Below are positions 33,001 to 46,300 of a stretch of 64,000 bases of DNA, piece after piece. Below the pieces are notes generated by a model, which worked only from the letters and a program-made list of their open reading frames with translations, was not told where the DNA came from and searched no databases. The stretch is from Meandrina meandrites. Its lineage: Eukaryota > Cnidaria > Anthozoa > Scleractinia > Meandrinidae. The DNA lies in the NCBI GenBank assembly GCA_963693305.1, contig OY855908.1:32515805-32579804 (forward strand), written 5' to 3'. The stretch's first letter is position 1. Each line of letters opens with the position of its first letter. The position numbers and the translations under genes are program-made.

Positions 33001-36000
33001 TTTTCTATTTCTTCTATTTCTTTTTCTATTTCTATTTCGTTTTCTATTTCAATTTATTTCTCTATTTCTTTTTCTATTTCTATTTCTTTCTCTATTTCAA
33101 TTTCTTTTTCTATTTCTTCTATTTCTTTTTCTATTTCTATTTCTTTCTCTATTTCTTTTTCTATTTCTATTTCTTTCTCTATTTCAATTTCTTTTTCTAT
33201 TTCTTCTATTTCTTTTTCTATTTCAATTTCTTTCTCTATTTCTTTTTCTATTTCTATTTCTTTCTCGATTTCTTTTTCTATTTCTATTTCGTTTTCTATT
33301 TCAATTTCTTTCTCTATTTCTTTTTCTATTTCTTTTTCTATTTCTATTTCTTCTATTTCTTTTTCTATTTCTATTTCTTTCTCTATTTCTTTTTCTATTT
33401 CTATTTCTTTCTCTATTTCAATTTCTTTTTCTATTTCTTTTTCTATTTCAATTTCTTTCTCTATTTCTATTTCGTTTTCTATTTCAATTTCCTTCTCAAT
33501 TTCTTTTTCTATTTCTTCTCTTTCTTTTTCTTTTTCTATTTCGTTTTCTATTTCAATTTCTTTCTCTATTTCTTTTTCTATCTCTATTTCTTTCTCTATT
33601 TCAATTTCTTTTTCTATTTCTTTTTCTATTTTTCTATTTCTTTTTGTATTTCAATTTCTTTCTCTATTTCTATTTCGTTTTCTATTTCAATTTCCTTCTC
33701 AATTTCTTTTTCTATTTCTTTTTCTATTTCAATTTCTTTTTCTATTTCTTTTTCTTTTTCAATTTCAATTTCTTTTCTATTTCTTTTTCTATTTTAATTT
33801 CTTTTTCTATTTCTATTTTGTTTTCTATTTCAATTTCCTTCTCTATTTCGTTTTCTATTTCAATTTCCTTCTCTGTTTCTTTTTCTATTTCAATTTCTTT
33901 CTCTATTTCTTTTTCTTTTTCTATTTCAATTTTTTTCTATTTCAATTTCTTTCTCTATTTCTTTTTCTTTTTCTATTTCAATTTTTTTCTATTTCAATTT
34001 CTTTCTCTTTTTCTTTTTCCATTTTTTCTATTTCAGTTTCTTTTTCTATTTCTTTTTCAATTTCTTTTTTTTTCAATATTTTTTCAATTTCAATGTCTAT
34101 CTCTTTTTATTTTTCTATTTCCATTTCCTTTTCTGCAAAATGTGCTTCAATTTCTTTATGTCTTTCTTTTTCTTTTTCTATTTCAAATTCTTTTTCGTTT
34201 TCTTTTTCTTTTTCTATTTCAATTTCTTTTTCTATTTCAATTGCTTTTTCTATTTCTTTTTCTATGTCTATTTTTTCTATTTCTATTTCTTTTTCTATTT
34301 CAATTTCTTTTTCATTTTCGTTTTCTATTTCAGTTGCTTTTTCTATTTCTTTTTCTATTTCTATTTTTTTCTATTTCAATTTCTTTTTCAATTTCTTTTT
34401 CTATTTCAATTTGTATTTCTATTTCATTTTCTATTTCTTTTTCTATTTCTATTTCTTTCTCTATTTCTATTTCTTTTTCTATTTCAATTTCAATTTCTTT
34501 CTCTATTCCTATTTCGTTTTCTATTTCAATTTCCTTCTCTATTTCTTTCTCTATTTCAATTTCTTTCTCTATTTCTTTTTTTTCTATTTCTTTCTCTATT
34601 TCTATTTCTTTTTCTATTTCTTCTATTTCTTTTTCTATTTCAATTTCTTTCTCTATTTCTACTTCTTGTTTTCTATTTCTTTTCCTATTTCTATTTATTT
34701 TCTATTCCTTTTTCTATTTTCTTTTCAATATCCTTCAATATTTCTTTTCCTCTTTCTATTTCAATTTCTTTTTCTATTTCTATTTCTATTGTTACAGTAT
34801 TTCTTTTCCTATTTTTGAGATCACTCTTGATGTGCCCCTTTCGCAAACTGCATAACTGCACTATAAACTTCAAATAAAGATAGTTTCCTGTGTGCCAACT
34901 TGCTATGACCTCCACTAATTCGCTATTATTCTGTTTTGAGAGAAGTTGCTATTCGTTAATTTTGAACTTGTTACAAATGTGCGTCAAAAGTTTTCTAATA
35001 AAGTTTATTTTTCGTTGTTTTCTTTAGGGTAGCTTACTGGCATCTGTCAGGGGTGAGAATCTGCACTTGTGGGATTTCAATTCCGAGAAATTAAATATGT
35101 AAGTTATACAATGTACGTGATCCTAAACAAGTTCCTTAGTTAATGAGTTGAAGGTAGGGAATTGAGACACACACCTCTCAAGAAATTGCCATACGGGTGT
35201 TTAAGCAACTTTTGACCAATCTTATCAATAAAATAATTAATCAACTATTATTAATCAATTAATGAGATTTCCTAATTGCTATTATGCTTTTGTTTTCAGG
35301 TTTACATACAGACATGCTAGATTTACTTGTGCAGCATTTCATCCTGTAGAAGCTTGTGTGGCTGCTGGTGAAGGACTAGGAAGGATTATTTTATGGTAAG
35401 TGCTCAAGAGCTGCAGTGTTACTGGCCTACTGCTTATGCCATGTAGCACATGAGGCTCCTCTTTTTTAGGGTTTCTGTAATTGGGTTCTTACAGTGTGGG
35501 GCAATTGTTCTTCTGTCCTGGAGGACCAGGGGCTGTTCTCACCCTTGTACCAAGGGTCTGTTCTCCTTGACCAGTTCTGTGGAAACAAGTAACCTTAGAA
35601 AGATCCAATGTGAAGTCCAAAAATACTGGACTTCTGGTTGAATTGCACTTTCAAAAGCATGGCTCTACCAAAGAGTTCATGGCTCCTTGGTCTCTTGCTT
35701 ACAGCTATTTCTATTGTTTTTAAAATCAATCAAAATCGATCCTGCAATGGAACTTTTTCGAGAGTCACTTGTTTTGACAAGCTTGCACAATATGGAATGA
35801 AGACTCTTGGTACGAGATTGGGACTGTTCTTTGACAGGCCTCAGGGTTAATGTTCCAACTGGCATGGTTCTTAGGGTCCTAAAGACACACAACTTTCATG
35901 TGACGTGTGTTTGGCATGAGGGGGTCAGATTTAGTTTTGAACAGCAGATTTTCTTGCTTTCTGTGTACCTGTCTTTTTCATTTTGTGTTTTTTTTAGGCA

Positions 36001-39000
36001 GGGTCTCGATCAGTTAGAAAACCCCATTACTATGGAACTTCACTGGCATCCCAATCCTGTTTCTGATGTTGTGTTCTCTCATGATGGTAAGATATTAGAC
36101 TTGAAATTCACTTTAACCAAGAGCTGAAAGATCAGCCAAGCCCTTTGACATTATCAAGGTCTGGTTTTATAGTGAATGTTCAGCAATGCTGCTGTGTAGT
36201 GTCGCATTAAGGGTGCAATGTTCTGTGTGGCTTGAATGTCATTTAATACAAGTTGCATGAGATCTAGGTTGAAAATTAGTGTTTGCAAAATGCCAGGGTA
36301 AGTGTCTGAAGTCTAGCATGAGCACAATAATAATTATTTTAATCATTAAATAAGAAGTTTCATTATAAAAGGGATGGCACCTCCCACATTTCACACCTTT
36401 TGGGCGCAAAATACAAATTTTTACCCATGCATTCATGACATGTTGCAGAGTCAAGCGTTCTTCAAACTGAATAATTTATGCTTCAAAACCTCATGAAACC
36501 AAAAGATACCCTTTACAAAAATAAGATATAACTTATTAACATTTTCCCATAACATTCTCAGCAAAAATGAATCACATTTTGCCAGCAACTGTCATCGTAG
36601 TTAGTGGAGTCTCTCCTCCACTAACTATGCTGTCATAGAGAAAGCGCGAGTTGTTTGTCAGCTGTTTACGCTTTGATGTTTTATTGACAACTAGGGGTGA
36701 GAACGGCCAGGTGAGGCCCCTTTTGTACCGGAACTTCTTGTGTTAAGACATTTTTCTATTCCAAGATGTCTAATTTGGTACTGCAGCAATGCAACTTCAG
36801 ATCTAACAAAGATTCATCATTATGAATGAAAATTAAAATTTAAAATTAAAAACTCTCTTGAAATTTTTAGCAAGTGCCTGGGTCTGGGGTTTAGCAGGAT
36901 CTTTTTCTTGATAATATCCTTCAACTGCATGAATTGCATGCGGAAATTGTGTAGGGTAACAGCTACCTCAAGATTTTACTAACTTTTTATTCACCATAGG
37001 GTCGAACATGTTATCCGGTGGACAGGAAGGAGTGTTAGTTATGTGGCAGTACAAGACGCATCATCAAGAGTTCCTTCCCAGATTAGGTGCTCCCATAAAT
37101 CACCTTGCAGTTAGTCCAGATGATTCTTTGACAGCTGTCAGTCAAAATGAAAATGGTATGTTGTCTGAGAATTTTTGTCAGTTGTAAATCACGTGTAGTA
37201 AATTTGGAAACATTTTATTGGTCTGATTTCTACTTCTCTTTAAAAGGATTTTAAAATTGTGAAGATATGTGCCATATGATGCTCTTGGGGAGGGGTGGGA
37301 GATTTTGCTCCTAAAAAATAGTTGTATATCATTTTGTGGATGTCACTCAAATTCATTTCCACCTCTAAACTGACTATGATTTTTCAGCTCAATCCCCAAA
37401 AGCATTCCACAATACCTATTATGGTAGTCATTAGATTTTATCCCCCCTAAGTGATACCAATCAATGAATCCCCTCCCCTAAAAGGTATGACAAGCAACCT
37501 AGTCATTTTAAATAGTTATCCCTCAACCCGCTTTTGGCTTCCCTTCCCCACTTTAATTAGCATTAATAATTTCTTTTCAAATTTCAGTCATCAGATTAAT
37601 TAACAATATTGAATGGAAAGTGAAACGTACCATCCAGGGATTAAGGCAAAGTAAGTTCGACATCAATTTCCATGTCAACTATAATGAACACTTACTTAAC
37701 TATTTATTGTTGTGTACCGGTAGTAAATAATAAAGATGGTAAATTTTTTAAGCTCGGTAATAAATAAATGAAGATGATCTTTTTCAACAATGACATGTGC
37801 ATGGGACGAGAAAAAATTCTGAGTCCCTGACGGGAATCGAACCCATGGCCTCCCAGATACGGGTTGGGCGCTCTTGGGGACTCAGAATTTTTTCTTTGTC
37901 CCATGCTCATGTCATTTTTGAAAAAGGTCATCTTCACTGTTAATTGTTATTGACCAGGCTATAATTTTTCTCCCTTCAGTTGATAATCTCTATACGGGTA
38001 TTATGTTTGATCCTCGCTCTAAAGCCCTGGTAACAAGCAACATGCCTGGAGTTCTACAATTCTACCAACCACAAACTGATCATCATGCATTCTCTGTAAG
38101 TATTGCTATAATGATAAATTAATAGTATTTATTAATTAGTCAGTCAGTCAGTCCATCGGTCTGTCAGTCAGGCCGTCTGTCTGTCCATCCGTCAGTCAGT
38201 CAGTCAGTCAGTCAGTCAGTCAGTCAGTCAGTCAGTCAGTCAGTCAGTCAGTCAGTCAGTCAGTCAGTCAGTCAGTCGATTAGTTTGATTATCAATTGAT
38301 TATCAATTGCTTTGTCACATACAACGTAGAGCAGTTACAAATTATGTGCATTATAATTTTATCCAGTTATGTTAAAGTCTTAATAGATGTATTTTCTCTT
38401 TCAGCTTGATGTTGTGAGGCAAAACTTCCTATCAAGGACAAAGCGTGAACAAATAGTGTGTACCAAAATTGATCATGTAGCATTTAGTGATGATGGAGGC
38501 TGGTTAGCAACTGTAAGTGGCAGGAATCTTCAATACTAATATTAGTTCTCTATAAAGAGATTTATGTGAGGCAGGGGGGGGGGATCTTCAGCAGGCAGGA
38601 GCAGGGAGGGTATGAGGCAGGATTACCATGGTGGCAGGAACCGAGAGAAATGGAGAAAAGTTTCTGCGACAATGTGAGTATTTTGTAATTGAAAAAGAAC
38701 AAAAAGGCAGGAACCACTAAGCAAGACTGGGTTATAACTGGGAGAAAAAGGTACAGATAAAAGTGGCAAGCTTGGAGCTTCCCATTCAGAGTTGTGAGAT
38801 GCAGCCAGTATAATAATAACACAGAGCACCCCCACCTGGCTTAAACTACAGCAGCTACATAATAAGAATCTGGTTGAGTGATCAGTGGTGACTACCTTAG
38901 TGCAAACTCATTGTCTCTTGAGACGAGGTGACCAGAATAGAGCAGCAAAACTTTTTATAGCAGGAAATTAAACTTAAATTACTATGTGATGATCATGGTG

Positions 39001-42000
39001 ACAAACCATTACTTTCTAAAACAGTAATCAAGATGAAATATTCATCATGTCACAAGTGTGGGACAAAGGAAAAATCTGAGTCAGATTTATTCTTTGGCCC
39101 TCACATGTGACATCACGAATTTTTCATGTTTCATATTTCACAACCAAGGGTAATGTCTACCATCTTTCTTTCTTTATCACCATACAGTACACTATCGACA
39201 CCAGTGCGAATCCTAGCCATATGCAGGATGCACGCTACATAATTTTATGAACCTAGTAGATGGCCTTGCTCACCATGAGTTCCTGTAGCTCAGTGGATAG
39301 AGCGTCTGTCCATTGTTTGGCAGGTCGTGGGGTGGATTCCCGTTAGGGGCTCAGATATTTTCTTTGTCCCATGCTCGTGATGTGATGAATATTTCATCTT
39401 TCATATTTCACTACCGAGCTTAAGATTTACCTTCTTTATTTATTTATCAAAAGTAATCAACATTTAAATGTACATGTACATGCATTTGCTATTGTACATG
39501 TAGGTGCTGTTTGCCGATTAATTGGAGGTCCTCAGAGTACATGCTTGGTTTTTTTGTATCATGAATGCCAAGAATAATTTAAAGAGAACTATCATTGTTA
39601 GCACAGCAGCGTAACTCTACAATTTAAGTTGGTAAATAAAAACTATTTTTCCTATTTTTTAACCAGGTTGAGAGAAGAGATGACAAGAAAAATGCTGTGG
39701 AGTTGAGACTCAAATTTTGGGAGTACAACAAAAAAGACCAATGGTAGGGTGACATTTTCTTTAAATTAAATTTAATGTATGGTGAAATCCCAATTTCTTA
39801 AACCTCGAAAGAAAATAAACATTAGTTTGAGAAAACGGGAGTTCAAGAAGTCAGGAGTGAGATTGCAGTGTTCGGGTGAGTCAAGCAAATTCAAGGGAAA
39901 TTATGGCTTTTGGTTTAAGTTATTTGGAGGTTCCAGAATCAAGGGTACAAGAAATTGGGGTTCTGCTCCACTGCATATTGTAGGGAGGCACAGTGGCGTA
40001 ATGATTAGTGTGCTGGACGCCAGATCAAATGGTCCAGGTATGAGCCCTGGCTGGGGCACTGTGTTGTTTTCTTGGAAAAGTCACTTTACTCTCATAGTGC
40101 CTTTCTCCACCCAGGTGAATAAATGGGTTCTGGTAAATTTACTGCTGGGGGTAACCTTGTGATGGACCACCGTCTCATCCATGAAGCGACTAGGAGTATT
40201 TCTATTCCCCCCCCCCCCCCCTACCATGGAAACCAGGATAAGCTCTGGCCTGATAGACTACTAGGCTCGTATGCAGGCTTCGCCTACCTACTCCTGCCCT
40301 ATACTGCTTATCGTACATACATGAATCTCCGTTTATGGTGCTAACTGGTGTGAAGGTTTTGAGCCAGCAGAAATAGTTCACTTGTCAAGGATATAAATGA
40401 GGAATTTTTAATGAGAAATATATATCCATCCAGCAGTATTTGGTAATACATATAACCAGCAGTTATGAACTGTTTGTTTTACATGTATTTTGTTTAATTT
40501 GTGTTTTTCCTCTTTTTCATTATTCAGTTATGTCCCAAACACTTGCGTCGACCCTCCACATGAGAAGAAAATTGTGGCTGTTCAGTTCCAGCCCCAGCAG
40601 AAAAAAGATGCTGCTGTTGGTCCACTTGCAGTGACTGCTGGTAGAGATAGTAAATTTAAAATCTGGATTCTCACTGAAGAAGGTGAGTTCAGGTGAATTA
40701 TCTGGAGTAAACTTGAGCTTTAGTTACACAGTCACATGGACTTTTCTGTGTGAGAAAATGTGTTAATGGCTTATACCTGTGGGAAAATTGCTTTTACTTT
40801 CAACTTTTTCCACCCGTCATTCATTTTTTTTCTCTAGTTTATTTAACATAGCTTCTGTATGTACACTAAGTCGTGCACATTAACCCATGCACCATTACAC
40901 AGTCTTTTAGAATCCACCTTGAAGCAGGAGATTGTAAAAAAAAAACAGAACCTCGCTTTTTTTAACTGCCAGTTAATTGTTTATCTCGTGTTACTGCTCA
41001 CTCACCTTGTTGATGCACATTTAATTTTCAGGAAAGAAGTCTTCTTGGTCTTGTCGATCAGTTGGTTACTATGGTGATAAACCTTGCCAAGATACAGCCT
41101 TCTCACAAGATGGGTCTCTTTTAGCTGTAGCTTATGATCAAGTATGTTAAGTAAACGTTGGTGGATGTAATGTCTTTATATACGTTAACAATGGAAATGT
41201 TCAGACCTATAATTTTTCTGGGACAAACTTTGACATCAAACTTTTGGATGACGTTTTTAGTAAATTTTGAACGTTTTGGCATGAAATTTCGGACTTAATA
41301 CTCTGAGCAGCATTTTTCTTTTGAGAAAGAGCAAAACCGATCTCCAGTTCATCTCCATGACTTGATATCACCAAACCACGAAGAAGGTGACCAACATGTG
41401 AGACTGATGGATCATGAACACAACCACAAATCAAACTCAGAGGCTGAAGCATCTGAACTACTTGGCCAGGTTGTACGATAGCCGATTATCACTAACCCAA
41501 CATTAAAAGTTGATCAAGGGTTCAATTTCTCTTCTTTTAAAGTGTTTTATTGCTTATGTTATATGGAGTTTAAGACTAGTCGACGTCAAAACTGGAGGAA
41601 AAAAATAAACAGAAAACCTGACTGAAAAGTTAAAAAACTGAAATCAAAATTTTTGCTAAATTGTGCTTTGAACAACCCGGCCCTGAAGTTTGAAGACCCA
41701 GTCATGCAGTTTGAGACGTTAATTTAACTATTTAATTGATTATCCTGTTGTGGCCCTATCGAAGCCTACTGCAGCTCATTGTCTGCTGTGTGTGGGTCAA
41801 ACAGGTGCCTACAGAAACATTTTCCAAAGGTCGCTGGTTTGTTCCTTGTCCACTGACTTTCCAGCATTACCCAGGAAAATGACATGCCAGTAGCTACCAG
41901 CTACGTTCACGAGCTTCACTAAAAAAGAAAGATTCGTGTAATTTGGAGTAATTTTGAAAATGTGCAGGTCAAAAAAGCCAGCTGAGTTTGATTCCTTTTT

Positions 42001-43314
42001 TTCATAGCTTCATCCCTGCACCATAAAGTTTCAATGAGTAATATCAATTCCCATTAGTATTTTGAATGATACATATGTACTAAGACCTTCAGTAAACTGA
42101 TAGTTTGTGGTATTATCATTGCAGACTATTACTTTATGGAGTCCGGAGACAAATGAACTGAGAAAAACTCTGGCCCTACCCTATCCTGATGAGGAAATCA
42201 AGTAAGACCTGATACATCACATGCGCCATGTCTCTTTTTGTAAACTAACACATTGACCGACAGTAGTAATTTTGAGCAACGTGTTCAAGTGTGCTGTGGC
42301 CCTTTCGAAGCTCACAGCAGTTGTATGTACTGCTTTGAGTCAAACAGGCGCCAAGAGAAACGTTTTCCATATGGTCGCTAGATTGGCTTGATTCTACGCT
42401 ATCTAAGCATTACCCAGGAAAATAACACATACTGTGCTTAAATATTTTGGTAGTGTTCTTGAGATTGATGCTCAAGTACTGTAAATTGTTTTAAGAGATA
42501 ATACCCATTCTTCTTATTCGTCTTCAGGTTAAGTAGTTATTGAATCCTTTCGAACAAATTTAAGGCTATTCAGCCCAACTTTCAAAAGAAGATTTTTTTA
42601 AAATAATATTCTGATGGCAATTCGAGTATTATAGTAGAAATGTTTTAGTCCTCTTTTTTGTGGTTTGTTTCTTTGACAATTAATTCCGTAAAAAAGAGGA
42701 CGAGAACATCCCTAACATACTACTAGTTCGAGACCAACCTCCAAGTAAGTTACCATGAAGAGTGTACGAACTTGAAGGAAAAAGTGGTCCGTCTTTTAGT
42801 TTTGACGCAGAGTCAAAATCGGATAATCTTGGAACAAATCTTGCGGGAGTTCAGTTTTATATGTAGCGTCCATCTCTTCAACTCCCTATTTATATTGTTT
42901 ATAATTTCTTTTAATACTGTGAATAAACGTATAACATGGATGTTACTAAGTTCAAACAGTTCAGTTACTTGTACGTATTTGTCCACGTGAGTCGTTGTAT
43001 TTTTTGTTCATACTCTGACGTTGATGTCAATAACTTTCTGTATTCAGGAAAATCAAGTTTGGCACCAACAGCTCTTCTCAGTACTTGATCTCCATCACCA
43101 ATCAGTATCTAACTGTGTGGAATCTTCTTTCCTGCACAGGTGAGTTGAAATTATCTTGTTTTTGTAACAGCTTGTTTCGTAGCAAGTGGGCAAAAAACGG
43201 ACAGTCAGAAAGAGAGAGACAGTCTGACAGACAGACAGACAGACACAAAGACAGACAGACAGACAGGGGAAGACCTGGGAGACAGACAGACACAGATAGA
43301 GAAACAGAGTGACT

Positions 43315-43370
<56 letters not shown>

Positions 43371-46300
43371 TTTTTGTTGTCTTTAATTAAAGGTTCACCT
43401 TTTGGTTTTCATTTCCTTTTGTGTCTTAGTATGGTGGAGTGTGGAAGCTCCCGTAACGTGCTTGGTGCCAGATCCACAAACAAACTTGATCAGCGTGTTT
43501 GTTTCATTTAACAAGAACAAATCACACTGTAAGTTGTGCGCCGAGTTAATTTGCTATGATGTTATGTGACCCCATAACTCCGGTTTGGTTCTTGTTTGGA
43601 TGTATGTTTGTTCTTTCATATTTGCAAGTGCACTGCTGATAGTGAGACGGAGAAAGTAAAATAAGCAACATTACACTATATTATACGTGCAGTTGTTGGT
43701 CCTTTGATAGGCTAAAACGCTTGGATGAGTCACAGAACGATTCTTTCAAAAACGTTGCGCATGCGTGCGGTTGTCGGTTCTTTGATTCGCTGAAAGGTTT
43801 AGAAAAACAACAAAAAAAGATGTTAAATCGTTGTACATGCGGTTGGTCCTTCGATTTTCAATTGGTTGGAAAACACTAAAATGATGTTGAAAAGTTGTAC
43901 GTGTTGTTCTTTGATTGGCTGAAGTATGTTGTTAAGATTATTCATTGTGTACGTTTTTTCCTTTTAGTGTACATTTTTGATCCAGCCTCACCTCGCCCCG
44001 TAGCTGTGCAGTCCAATGTCTGCAAGAAAGCAGATGTAGTGTCCGCAGCGTTTGATCCTGGATGCTTGCCGTGCAGCGGTGCAAAACACCAATCAATTAA
44101 AATGTCCAAACTTTATTTCTTGAATCAAAACCAGGTACAGTTTTTTTTGTCCTTACTAGCTATAGTCTATTAAATTCACAAATGGCCGTCTTGCAATCTG
44201 CAGGATCATTACTGGTTTGAGAAAAGACGCGTGGATGATTACCTTTCCTTGCCTTGCAGTTGGTTCTCTCTGTATATTTCTGTGTGTTCTTTTTTTTGGT
44301 TGGTCGTCTTGTGGCCCTATCGAAGCCTGCTACAGCTCATTGTCTGCTGTGTGTGGGTCAAACAGGTGCCTAGAGAAACATTTTCCAAAGGTCGCTGGTT
44401 TGTTCCTTGTCCACTGACTTTCCAGCATTACCCAGGAAAATGACATGCTACAATGTAACTGTAATTTTATAGAGCGTATTCACTCACGTGACCAGCGGCC
44501 ATATTGATTTACCTAAACAAAAGACGATTTTTGAATAAAGATAGATTTTAATTCCCAGTGGGATGGCTTGGTACACCAATATGGCCATCGTTTCTTTGTT
44601 TTGGAACACCAATATGGCTGCTGTGGCGTTATGTGAATGCGCTCCCTACATGCGATAGCCAAAGTGTGTGAAGTGTTTTGGTATGAAGATTGCAGAGTGT
44701 GGTTTGTTGTCGGAGAAGGACTATGTAAGTTTTTAAATGGAAAAAATGTCAATTTGCACCGAACTAGTTTTTAAAAAGATGGAAATGCACACATCCAGGG
44801 TTGGGCGTTATACTTTGAAGGGACAGGGGGTGGATGGAAAGTTAGCTAAAGAAATTCTTTCAAAGCAAAAGCAGAGAAATAAAAATTGTGCGAAGTGAGA
44901 CACTGAAAAAAAACATGTGGAACAAGCCAAAAATAAATCTTGCGTACTTTGAAGCTCTAAAAAATTCTTGCACAGAACAATTGCCCCCACCACCTCCCCA
45001 TTTTCACCCTCCTCCCCCCCCCCCCCCCCCCCCAAAAAAAAAAAATGCAATGAACCATCCCTTGGTAAACTGACATTTATGTTGTTTTGCCATGTACAGT
45101 TCAACGTCCAGTTTAGGGTGTGATACTGAATTGAAACTCGTCTCACTACAAGTGCCTTGGGCATTCTAATTTCATTCTAATCGCCTGTCATGATGAAATG
45201 CCATACGCTACGCAAATCTGACTACACTGATTGTTTGCATCGTTTCAGGAACTGTTCACCTTAGATTGCGGTGAACCAGCAGATGAAGAGAGCCAGGCCA
45301 TGTCACAGGTGAGTGACATTCCGTCTTGCGCATTATGTTGGGTTTGTTTCTGCATCAGCATTTTGTTGGCTTGAGTCTTTGCAGTGTATTTCTCGCTTGT
45401 TGAACGTGAACTTAGAAGTGGTGCAAGATGGTGGTTTTGCGAGATAAGAACTTGTTGTAAACAAATTTGTCGGTCGCGTTATTGGTGAAGGACGCCTTCC
45501 ATTCGACCAAACGCTCCTGAATTTCCGGAACGCGAGAGAATGGTTTGAGAGTTTCTAGAAAATCCTAAAACTGTTGAAGTGCCAACCATTTATCAATGTA
45601 AAATTCCAGAAGCAAAATCGAACGAAATGATAATTTCCAAGAAGTTATTTTCGAAATCTGGGTTTATCTCGTGAGGTTGCCCTCTTTTGTTTTTAAGAAT
45701 TTTCGGAAATTTCTTCCAGTCTGGCGCGGTCACCCGCTTCGTATGGGGACAGTGTCGTTTTTGAGCCACAGGAACCTTACTCAGTTATCTTGTTGCAGGA
45801 ATCCACCACAGTCCCGTTTGAAAAGCAGACTGAATTCTTCAAGATCTTTGGACAGCCCGCTAAAAGTAGTAAGTAATGATACTGTGATTATTTTTAACCA
45901 GATAAACTTTACTCCAAGACGTTTTCCCTAAGTTTCAGACTGAGTACTTTCATGTACTGCCGCATTTTCTTCTGCTAAAGCTAATCTTTGATAACTGTTT
46001 CAGAGGGCGACGCTACATCTGAGCAGCGCATAGGACAAAGTGTTAAAGGGACACCTTCTAGCACTGTGGTTAGGCAGGTGAGTTCTTTTACAGACCAATA
46101 CCTAATTCCCCGTGATTTGTTTTTGTTTTTAGAAGACATATCCCCCATGACTTTTTTTTTTCAGAAGAAATTTGGCAAAAATTGGCGCTATTTACTATTG
46201 TCTCATGGTTGGCAGGGTGCTGGGTGTAATGTTTAGTGCGTTAGGCTCCGTACTGAGCATACGGGAAAAAGCGCTGGGAACTAACTCTTCTCTCTCACGG

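Larger units (their letters stand above)
41750..44448 (+). repeat. Three direct copies of a 137-bp segment in WDR75 introns
   Basis: Copies lie at 41750-41887, 44311-44448 (nearly identical) and 42296-42430 (diverged). Each starts GTGGCCCT and ends near CATTACCCAGGAAAAT. They share GTCAAACAGG and the AGAAACATTTTCCAAAGG-type middle. No terminal inverted repeats are seen; this may be a SINE-like family or a local duplication. Confidence 0.8.

Noticed and set aside
30609..34855. Open frames of about 1060 and 1240 codons rich in F, L, S
   Set aside because: They result from a stop-poor polypyrimidine repeat inside a WDR75 intron; all three frames are open.
39277..39360. Possible tRNA gene
   Set aside because: A and B boxes are good, but the acceptor stem is poor and the sequence continues into a SINE body shared with other copies.
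43102..43371. Minus-strand frame of SVCLSVCL repeats
   Set aside because: It is the GACA microsatellite translated.
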